From: Phycisphaerae bacterium
Lineage (GTDB): Bacteria; Planctomycetota; Phycisphaerae; JAJVII01
Assembly: GCA_022072085.1 (NCBI GenBank)
Contig: JAJVII010000053.1
Location: forward strand, 1-44,905
Reading direction: 5' to 3'
Length of the DNA stretch: 44,905 nucleotides
A program made the position numbers and the translations under genes. Shown piece by piece: positions 7,595-14,590 of the stretch. The notes beneath the pieces are model-generated. The model did no database searches. It was not told the origin of the DNA and saw nothing but the letters and a program-made list of their open reading frames with translations. Position 1 is the stretch's first letter. Every line of letters starts with the position of its first letter.

Positions 7595-9985
7595 ATGAAT
7601 CGGCTGCGACTTTTCCTTCCGCTCCTGCTGGCGGGGCTGCTCACGTCGGCGGCCCGCGCTGAGCAGGTCATCGTGACACTTCAGCCGACCAACGGGTCGG
7701 GGCTGGCCCGGGCGGCCTGCCCGGTAAGTTGCGGCCTGCCGCTGCCGCCCGGCGTGGTGCAGGACGTCGATCGACTGGCGCTGCGGGCGGACGGCCGCAT
7801 CGTCCCCGCGCAGTTCGAGCCGATGATCCGCGACCCGAAGGACCGCTCCGTCCGCTGGATTCGCGTGGACACGGTGCTGGATGTCCCAGCCGACGGGACG
7901 CCCGCGACGCAGCCCGACGCATTAGCCGGGGCGGTCGAGCTGGTGCTCCTTGACGCGGCCGCGCCGCCGAGCGGGCCGGCATTGGCCAGCCTGGACGAGC
8001 AGTGGATCAACGTCAAGACCGGCGCGATGACGGTGATGATTTCACGCAAGCACTTCACCGGGATCGACCGGGCCTGGCTGCTGGCTCGGCCGGACCGGGC
8101 GATCGACCCGGACTACCAGGTCTTCGACGGCGTCGCCGGCGGGCCGAACCTCGGCGCCGAGCGCGTCGCCTACAGCAGCGGCCGCAGCCCGCGCGAGGAG
8201 ATCGCGCTGGAGCGCAACGGCCCGGTCGCCTGCACCGTCCGCGTCAGCGGCGCCCTGAGCGAGGCCGACAAGGAGGCCGCCGACTACCAGGTGCGCATGA
8301 CGTTCTACCGCGGCCTGCCGGTCGTCCGCATCAACTACACATGGCTGAAGCGCGAGGGCGAGCGGACGGAGTGGACGACCTTCACGCGGGCCGGCTTCGA
8401 GCTGCCGACCTGCCTGAAGCCGAAGGAGGGCGGCGGGTTCCACGTGATGTTCGGCGGCAGCGACCACGTCCACGAGGGCGAGGTCGAGGCGGCGCGGTCC
8501 GCGGCGTGGATATACCACGCCGAGCCGGATCGCTACGCGATGGGCGGCACGCTGGTGGGCAACGGCGACGGGCGGGCCCGCGACGTGATGACCACCGGCT
8601 GGGGCGCGGTGGACAACGGCACGGTCGGCCTGGCGGCTGGGCGGCGGTGGTTCTGGCAGATGACGCCTGCGGACGTGACCATCGGCACCGGGGCCGCGGG
8701 CGACCCGGCGCTGCCCGGCCCGCTGGTCAGCCTGGGCCTGTTCTCCGATCGTGGGGGCGGCAGCTTCCGCGTCTGCCCGGGCATGGCCCGCAGCCACGAG
8801 GTGTTCCTGACGCTGTTCGACGCGAAGAAACGCGATGGCGTCGCCCTGCGGATGCGCGACTGCACACAGCCAGTGATGCTGGTCGCCCCGCCGGCGTACT
8901 ACTGCCGACGGGCCAGGCCTGCCGACTCGCTGCTGCCGGCGTCCGAAGCCGAGCAGGAGTTCCAGGAGCCCGGGCTCAAGGCCGAGCGGACCGCCGATGA
9001 GCAGATCGAGCGGATGGTCGACTGGTACGACTTCCAGCGCAACAGCGTCACCTCGTCGCTGAGCTACTGCTACCGCACGTTCGGCGACTTCCCGGCCGGC
9101 CGGGTCGGGTCGGCCGACAGCGACGTGCTCTGGGCGGGCAACCCCTACGACTTCCCGCACGTCAACTATCAGCAGTGGCTGCGGACCGGCGACGCGAAAT
9201 ACTTCCGCGCGTTCTACGAGTCGGCGACGCAACTGCTGGACAGCCACACCGTGCTGGCTGACCCCGAGGCGGCCAACGTCGGGCGGCCGCGGCCATGTCC
9301 GGCGCAGGACCAGGTCATGCAGAACGGCCGGCCGTGGGTCTGCCCGTCGTTCCGCTACCTGCACGTGCGGGGCATGGTGGACCGGGCGCTGGTGTCAGCC
9401 GACCCATGGGCGCTGGAGGTCGCGTGGCGGGCGATGGAGCGGGCCGATGCCGACCACACGACCGACAGCCTGTACAACGAGCCGGCCAGCGTCGGCAACC
9501 AGATGTTGGCACTGGTCGAGGCGTGGCGGCTGAGCGGGCGGGGGGAATATCTCGACCACTGCAAGAAGATCGTCGGGTTCGCCGGGCGGTTCCAGGATCG
9601 CTTCGACGGGCTCTACTTCCCCCAGCCCGAGCAACTCGCCGACACGGCCGTTACCTGCGAGGGGATGCTGGCCTACTACCGCGTCACGCGCGACGCGGCC
9701 GCGCTGGACTCGGTGCGGCGGCACATCGAGGCGATGGTCAAAGGCAAGCTGTTTGATGACAAGGCGGTCCGCGCCGGGTCGGCGGCGTTCGCCTATCCGC
9801 TGGCCTATCTCGCCGGCGCCGACGGCAAGCCAGCGTGGCGTGACCTAGCGATCGGACTGTTGGGCCAGACCGAGCCGCTCAGTTCGCTATCGGACCGGGC
9901 GGCGGCGGTCCGCACCTGTCCGCAGGCGCTGTGGTTCATCACCCGCGACGGCGCCGACGAAGCCAACCCGGCCAAGGGCGGGTGA
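7595..9985 (+). CDS. Exported PcRGLX/YetA-like (PL26-related) protein
   Basis: 796 residues from the ATG at 7595, which gives a signal peptide MNRLRLFLPLLLAGLLTSAA ending near ARA. A GTG 18 bases earlier is the alternative. Residues ~25-130 match the N-terminal RIFT-barrel pattern of PcRGLX/YetA-like proteins (AACPVSCGLPLPPGVVQD and RSVRWIRVDTVLDV, where R-W-hydrophobic-x-V-D is characteristic). The middle is beta-rich. The C-terminal third looks like an alpha/alpha toroid (NPYDFPHVNYQQWLRTGDAK and DPWALEVAWRAMERADADHT). The founding enzyme is an exo-rhamnogalacturonan lyase of family PL26, acting on the pectin backbone. Substrate here is inferred from the fold only, and many planctomycete homologues are uncharacterised. 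The product would be handled in the periplasm. A KDG-kinase-like gene at 22987 could act further down the same route. Confidence 0.7.
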   Translation: MNRLRLFLPLLLAGLLTSAARAEQVIVTLQPTNGSGLARAACPVSCGLPLPPGVVQDVDRLALRADGRIVPAQFEPMIRDPKDRSVRWIRVDTVLDVPADGTPATQPDALAGAVELVLLDAAAPPSGPALASLDEQWINVKTGAMTVMISRKHFTGIDRAWLLARPDRAIDPDYQVFDGVAGGPNLGAERVAYSSGRSPREEIALERNGPVACTVRVSGALSEADKEAADYQVRMTFYRGLPVVRINYTWLKREGERTEWTTFTRAGFELPTCLKPKEGGGFHVMFGGSDHVHEGEVEAARSAAWIYHAEPDRYAMGGTLVGNGDGRARDVMTTGWGAVDNGTVGLAAGRRWFWQMTPADVTIGTGAAGDPALPGPLVSLGLFSDRGGGSFRVCPGMARSHEVFLTLFDAKKRDGVALRMRDCTQPVMLVAPPAYYCRRARPADSLLPASEAEQEFQEPGLKAERTADEQIERMVDWYDFQRNSVTSSLSYCYRTFGDFPAGRVGSADSDVLWAGNPYDFPHVNYQQWLRTGDAKYFRAFYESATQLLDSHTVLADPEAANVGRPRPCPAQDQVMQNGRPWVCPSFRYLHVRGMVDRALVSADPWALEVAWRAMERADADHTTDSLYNEPASVGNQMLALVEAWRLSGRGEYLDHCKKIVGFAGRFQDRFDGLYFPQPEQLADTAVTCEGMLAYYRVTRDAAALDSVRRHIEAMVKGKLFDDKAVRAGSAAFAYPLAYLAGADGKPAWRDLAIGLLGQTEPLSSLSDRAAAVRTCPQALWFITRDGADEANPAKGG

Positions 9986-10116
9986 GGGCAATGGCGAGCG
10001 CCGCGTGCCGAATGTCGAAGAGCGGGCTTCCCCCCGTGTCCCGCTGAAGCTTTCCACGCAGGTTGGACGATGAATTCCCTGGCGGGCGCGGGCTGATGCT
10101 CCGCGCCGAAGGCGAC

Positions 10117-10122
10117 TATAAT
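10117..10122 (+). promoter_or_regulatory. Consensus -10 (TATAAT), very short leader
   Basis: A perfect TATAAT sits 14-19 bases before the ATG at 10136, so a transcript starting at the usual distance would have only about 6-8 bases ahead of the start codon. The -35 region at 17-18 spacing matches poorly (at most 3 of 6). Confidence 0.5.
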
Positions 10123-10135
10123 AGGACGTGCAGAC

Positions 10136-11848
10136 ATGAGTCCTACCACAAAGCTGGGGCGCCTGCTGGTGCTGGGCGGAGCCAGCCGATTCGAGCAGTC
10201 GGACCTCATCCGCGAACTGGGTGAGCGGTTCGACCTGGTCATCGCCTCCAGCCTCCAGGAGGCCCTGGATCACCTGCGAGGCGAGTCCTTCGACGCCGTG
10301 CTCAGCGGCACGGGCGACTTCCTGCCGCTGGAGCGGGCGGCTGTCACCCAGCAGTCCACCGCGGTGCTCAACACGATCGGCCAGGGGGTGGGCATCGTTG
10401 ATGGCCAGGGCCGCGTGCTCTGGCAGAACCGCGTGCTCGCGGGCCTGGGCGCCCAGACGCAGCAGCTCGTCTGCGAGAACGCGGTCAAGGCATTGAACAA
10501 CTTCAAGCTTCGTAAGGGCGACCTGCCGCCGGTCGGCTCGCCAGGCCGCACGCGCCGCTTCTCGCTCGACAGCGACGGCCGCAGCTACGAGCTGATCGTC
10601 TCGCCGCTGGCCGAGGGACCGGCCGGCGGGCAGGACGCCGCCCCGATCAATCAGGTCGCTGCGGTCGTGCTGGACGTGACGGCCAGCCGCCGGTTGCAGC
10701 AGAAGCTCAACGCGATCGACCAGGCCGGTCGCGAGCTGGTTCGGCTGGAGGCCGAGTCGGTCGCCAAACTGAACATGCAGGAGCGACTCCAGTTGCTGGA
10801 GGAGCACATCCTGCGCTACACGCGCGAGCTGCTGAACTTCGACAACTTCGGCATCTGGGTGCTGGACAAGGCGAGCAACCGGTTGGAGATGGTGCTCAGC
10901 GACGGGTTCCCAACGTGGGTCGGCGACCTGGAGCTTTACGCCCTCGAGGAGGGCAACGGAATCACCGGCCACGTCGCCGCGACCGGCCGAAGCTACATCT
11001 GCGCCGACACGAGCAAGGACCCGCGCTACATCAGCGGCATTCGCGGCGGCCGCAGCAGCCTGACCGTGCCGCTGCGGCTTCAGGACCGCACCATCGGCGT
11101 GCTGAACGTCGAGAGCGCCGAGGCCGGATACTTCAGCGAGGACGACCGGCAGTTCGCCGAGATCTTCAGCCGATACATCGCCATCGCCCTGAACACGCTG
11201 AACCTGCTGGTGGTCGAGCGCTACACGACGACCGACCGGTTCGTCAGCAACGTCGCCGGCGAGATCGCCGCCCCGCTGGCCGACATCGTCGAGCGGGCCA
11301 GCACGCTGATCGAGGAGAATGTCGGGCACGACGCCCTGCGCAGCCGGCTGAACGAGATCATCGACCGGGTGACGGCCATCCGCCGAACGGTCGGCCAGGT
11401 GGCCGAGTCGCCGACCTCGATGCTCGGGCGTCGGCAGATCGAACACGCGGAGCACGACCCGAGGATGGCCGGCCGACGCGTGCTGGTCGCCGACGACAGC
11501 GAGTCGATCGTGCGCGACATCTGCGAGCTGCTGGGCAAGAAGGGCTGCATCACCGATGTCGCCCGCGACGGCGCCGAGGCGACGGCCATGGTCCGCAGCC
11601 GCGACTACGACCTGGTGCTCAGCGACATCCGCATGCCGCACGCCAGCGGCTACGACATATTCGTGGCCACGCGCAGCCGGTCGGCCGACACACCGGTGAT
11701 CCTGATGACCGGCTTCGGTTACGACCCCAAGCACTGCATCTTCAAGGCCCGCCAGGAGGGCGTCTTCGGCGTGATGTTCAAGCCCTTTCAGGCCGACGAG
11801 CTGGTCGCCAGGGTGCGCGAGGCGTTCGAGAAGAAATCCGGCAAATAG
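10136..11848 (+). CDS. Pseudo-receiver/PAS/GAF/receiver signalling protein without kinase domain
   Basis: 570 residues, cytosolic. In order: a receiver-like fold at ~5-70 lacking the phospho-acceptor Asp (FDAVLSGTGDF in place of FDxVLxD); a PAS-like segment at ~75-190 (VLNTIGQGVGIVDGQGRVLW); a GAF domain at ~205-360, ending YFSEDDRQFAEIFSRYIAIA; a helical pair at ~365-430 resembling a histidine-kinase DHp; and a C-terminal receiver at ~447-565 with VADDSES, phospho-acceptor Asp497 (LVLSDIRMPH) and Lys549 (MFKPFQ). The DHp-like helix reads DRFVSNVAGEIAAPLADI, where kinases have S-H-E-x-x-x-P-L, so the phosphorylated His is Gly375. No ATPase domain follows. It probably receives phosphate from another kinase. 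It is followed by a convergent LuxE-LuxC gene. Confidence 0.8.
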   Translation: MSPTTKLGRLLVLGGASRFEQSDLIRELGERFDLVIASSLQEALDHLRGESFDAVLSGTGDFLPLERAAVTQQSTAVLNTIGQGVGIVDGQGRVLWQNRVLAGLGAQTQQLVCENAVKALNNFKLRKGDLPPVGSPGRTRRFSLDSDGRSYELIVSPLAEGPAGGQDAAPINQVAAVVLDVTASRRLQQKLNAIDQAGRELVRLEAESVAKLNMQERLQLLEEHILRYTRELLNFDNFGIWVLDKASNRLEMVLSDGFPTWVGDLELYALEEGNGITGHVAATGRSYICADTSKDPRYISGIRGGRSSLTVPLRLQDRTIGVLNVESAEAGYFSEDDRQFAEIFSRYIAIALNTLNLLVVERYTTTDRFVSNVAGEIAAPLADIVERASTLIEENVGHDALRSRLNEIIDRVTAIRRTVGQVAESPTSMLGRRQIEHAEHDPRMAGRRVLVADDSESIVRDICELLGKKGCITDVARDGAEATAMVRSRDYDLVLSDIRMPHASGYDIFVATRSRSADTPVILMTGFGYDPKHCIFKARQEGVFGVMFKPFQADELVARVREAFEKKSGK

Positions 11849-11851
11849 GAG

Positions 11852-11963
11852 AACGCAGCGGAGCAGAGTGACAGAGAGAGAAGACAGAGGGAAATGCGAT
11901 AATCAAGAATTGAAGAGCCCTTGGGCTTTCTGCCCGACCTCTGCCTCTCTGCCCATCTGCGTT
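11852..11963. repeat. Word-type inverted repeat between convergent genes
   Basis: The left arm starts aacgcagcggagcagagtg (from 11852) with repeated CAGAG words. The right arm (11938-11963, cctctgcctctctgcccatc then tgcgtt) is its imperfect reverse complement. A small internal hairpin (11914-11920 with 11923-11929, AGCCC/GGGCT core, TT loop) lies at the centre. It fills the gap between the stop codons of two convergent genes and may act as a bidirectional terminator. Confidence 0.65.
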
Positions 11964-11978
11964 GAATCCTCGACGGGT

Positions 11979-14414
11979 TCAGCCCATCAACGATCCCAAT
12001 GCGGCGATGTTGTCGTTGAGCCAGCCGAAGGGGGGGCGCTGGAGGTCGCCGGGGGCGCAGATGTATGGGATGTGCAGTTCGTCGGCCAGGCGTCGGCGGA
12101 TCGACGCGTCGGCGACGCTCAGCGCGACGCCCTGGATGTGCGGCGCCAGCGGTGCGATCGCCCGCAGCGCCGCGTCGGCCGACGCGACGCGGGTCAGGAA
12201 CAGCGTCCGCCCGCCCGGGCCGATCTGCGGCGACGCGCCGACCGTCCCGACCAGCGTCCAGTCGAAGCGGTCGCGTCCGCCGGCCAGCAGCCAGGGGCGG
12301 GCGGCCTCGTCCGACGCGAGTCGGCGGATGCGCTGGGCCTCGCGCAGTTGGCGGATGGTCAGGAGTTGGCCCGGGTCGCGGCGACGCGACAGCGGCCAGC
12401 GGCTCGCCAATTCCGTCAGCGCCGCCGCCAGGTCGGTCGCGAAGTGCACGCAGGCGTCAGCCGACCCGGCCACGTAGACCTGCTGCGGCGAGAGGCATCC
12501 CTGCTGGTCATACATGGCCGCGTCGCGGGCGACGGCTGACGCGAGAAGTGGACTAGGTCCATTCTTCTCGAGCTCGATGATTTCCACGCTGGTCCGCGGG
12601 CCGTGGACGATCAGCGGCCGGCCCGCCTGCTCGCAGAGCGACCGCCAGTTCGTGATCGACTCGCCGCGGCCGAAGGCGACCACCGCGTCAACGGCCGACG
12701 CCAGTGCGGTGTTGTGCCGCTGCGACGCGCCCGGCCAGCGGACCACTGCGATCCGCCCGCCCAGTTCCGGCGACGCCGCGGCGATCGAGCGGGCCAACAG
12801 TTCGGGGAAGAGCGGGTCCTCGCTCGCCGGCTTGACGATCTGCGACGCCCCAGCCAGGCAGGCGGCGAAGATCGCCTGCACCGCCGGCGCCGGCACGTTG
12901 CCGGCCAGCACCTGCCCGATCAGCGGGAACGGCGTCGGACGCTCCCCGGCCTCATCGCGGACCAAAGCCCGCAGGGCTTCGGCGGTCACCGGGGCGAACA
13001 TCAGCTCCAGGGCGTCGGCCCACATCGCCCGGCTGAACGGCGAGCGGTCTGGCAGGTGGTCGAGGGCCTCGCGGCGGATCGGGTCGGCGTCGTCCAGCCA
13101 GCGGCGGGTGACCTCGGCCAGCGGTCCGACGCGGGCGAGCATCGCGTCGGCGGAATCAGCCGGCGCCGCCCGCGATCGAAGGTCGCCTGCGATGCGGGCG
13201 ATTATCTCGGGATCGGCGACATCCCCCTCTGCGGGCGGCGTCACGGCCTCGGCGGGAAGAAGTGGACCAGGTCCACTTTTCAGGAGGTCGTCGGCGGAGA
13301 GCGAGCAGCCCTTGGGCGGGGCGGCAGGGGCCCGGCCGATCAGCGCGAAGGCGCGATCCCCGCGAACGACGCCCAGGTCCTCGGTCTGCACGGCGATGGC
13401 TGAGCCGCGGTTGGCCAGGTCGATGAACTTCAGCAGGCCCGGCTCACCCGCGGGCACGGGCCGCCGTGTCTCGGGATCGATCGCGGCGACGCGCGTCCAG
13501 GGCGGGCCGGAGAAGACGGGCGTTCGAAGTTCGAAGTTCGAAGTTCGAAGCCCGAGGGGAAGGTCCGGCGTCGCGCTCTTCTCCGACTTCGAACTTCGAA
13601 CCTCGAACCTCGAACGGGCATAGAACTGCGACGACAGCTCGCACATGCCATACTCGCTGACGACGGCTTCGGGGGTGACGGCGAAGGCGTCGGCCAGGCG
13701 GAGGTAGAGTTCGTCGCGGTCCCAGGCGGCATGGCGGCCCTTGTGCCCGCCGGTTTCCATGATGCGGCTGCCCGGCGGCAGGGGGAGCGTGCGCGGGCCG
13801 ATGGCCTCCAGCAGCCGCACCCAGCCCAGGGCGGTCGAAGCCAGGACGGCTGGTCCGTCCAGGTCGCTGACGGCGGCGGCGAAGTCGTCGGCCAGCAGTT
13901 CCCCGTCGTGAACGAAGAAGCCCGACGCGCCAGCCTGGCCGAATCGCTCGACGACTTCGCCCATCATGAAGCTGAGCGAACCGTCGGGGGCCTGCTCGGG
14001 CGAGGGCATGAGCACGAGGATCGGGGCGCGGGTGGCGCCGGCCGGCATCAGGGCCTCGGCGAAGGGCCCGGCCAGGGCGGCCCGATAGAGGTCGAGCGTG
14101 TCAAAGGCGTGCCGACTTCGCCCGCCGCCTGTTGTGCCGCTGGAGTGGAACGTGCGGACGATCCGGGCGGCCGGGAAACAACGAAGGTCGGCCAGCCGCC
14201 ATGCGACCGGCCAGACGGCCGGGATGTCGGATGGGTCGCAGACGCGACCCGGCGGCGCGCCCAGGTCGTCGCAGAGGGCCCGGTAGACGTCGTTGCGCTC
14301 GTACTGGAAGGCGAACAGGTCCAGCGCCAGGCCGTCGAAGCCAGTGGCGTCGCCGGCGGCGATCAGCGCGAGGATGCGGGCGTCGAGTTCGTGCGTGCGG
14401 GCGTCCTGCTCCAT
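11979..14414 (-). CDS. LuxE-LuxC fusion: acyl-protein synthetase plus acyl-CoA reductase
   Basis: 811 residues from the ATG at 14414 (MEQDARTHELDARILALIAA), which I prefer to the 14504 frame start because the extra 30 residues are arginine/proline-rich and overlap the divergent promoter region. Residues ~1-365 are an acyl-protein synthetase (LuxE) domain: FHSSGTTGGGRSRHAFDTLD, METGGHKGRH and VVSEYGMCELSSQFY. Residues ~440-811 are an acyl-CoA reductase (LuxC) domain with PFPLIGQVLAGNVPAPAVQA and the nucleophile Cys640 in DQQGCLSPQQVY. Together they would activate a fatty acid and reduce it to an aldehyde. No luciferase genes are nearby. A 32-residue repeat-derived insertion (~267-298) interrupts the LuxE part in frame. 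The gene is divergent from the ABC exporter. Confidence 0.85.
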   Translation of the reverse strand: MEQDARTHELDARILALIAAGDATGFDGLALDLFAFQYERNDVYRALCDDLGAPPGRVCDPSDIPAVWPVAWRLADLRCFPAARIVRTFHSSGTTGGGRSRHAFDTLDLYRAALAGPFAEALMPAGATRAPILVLMPSPEQAPDGSLSFMMGEVVERFGQAGASGFFVHDGELLADDFAAAVSDLDGPAVLASTALGWVRLLEAIGPRTLPLPPGSRIMETGGHKGRHAAWDRDELYLRLADAFAVTPEAVVSEYGMCELSSQFYARSRFEVRSSKSEKSATPDLPLGLRTSNFELRTPVFSGPPWTRVAAIDPETRRPVPAGEPGLLKFIDLANRGSAIAVQTEDLGVVRGDRAFALIGRAPAAPPKGCSLSADDLLKSGPGPLLPAEAVTPPAEGDVADPEIIARIAGDLRSRAAPADSADAMLARVGPLAEVTRRWLDDADPIRREALDHLPDRSPFSRAMWADALELMFAPVTAEALRALVRDEAGERPTPFPLIGQVLAGNVPAPAVQAIFAACLAGASQIVKPASEDPLFPELLARSIAAASPELGGRIAVVRWPGASQRHNTALASAVDAVVAFGRGESITNWRSLCEQAGRPLIVHGPRTSVEIIELEKNGPSPLLASAVARDAAMYDQQGCLSPQQVYVAGSADACVHFATDLAAALTELASRWPLSRRRDPGQLLTIRQLREAQRIRRLASDEAARPWLLAGGRDRFDWTLVGTVGASPQIGPGGRTLFLTRVASADAALRAIAPLAPHIQGVALSVADASIRRRLADELHIPYICAPGDLQRPPFGWLNDNIAALGSLMG
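13521..13616. repeat. 96-base inverted repeat inserted in frame in the LuxE domain
   Basis: The left arm 13521-13550 is cgttcgaag followed by repeated ttcgaag words. The right arm 13587-13616 is its reverse complement with two mismatches. The loop is 13551-13586 (36 bases). The whole unit is 96 bases, a multiple of three, and reads without a stop as RFEVRSSKSEK...LRTSNFELRT in the LuxE-LuxC protein. LuxE relatives pass from SSQFY straight to the P-x-W segment (here PPWTRVAAID), so this stretch looks inserted. Confidence 0.85.
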
Positions 14415-14509
14415 GCGGGCAAGGTTAATCGCAGGCCGGGCCTTGTGTCGAGGGACCAGTCGCGGGGGACCGGGCCGAGTTTTTCCGTCGAGAAAGTTTG
14501 ACAAGACGC

Positions 14510-14537
14510 TTGATAACCACGGACGACGGGGTATTAA
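14510..14537 (+). promoter_or_regulatory. Candidate promoter of the ABC/DUF1854 genes
   Basis: TTGATA (14510-14515, 5 of 6) and TATTAA (14532-14537, 4 of 6) are 16 bases apart, about 55-80 bases before the ATG at 14591. The presence of a promoter here argues for the 14591 start rather than the TTG at 14498. Confidence 0.45.
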
Positions 14538-14590
14538 GGATCGGTGGTGAATTCACGCGGGCGGTCCGTTTCCGCCCCCGAGCCCGTGAC

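Noticed and set aside
9887-11734. Long minus-strand frame opposite the PAS/GAF regulator
   Set aside because: Antisense shadow; the plus strand has clear GAF and receiver motifs.
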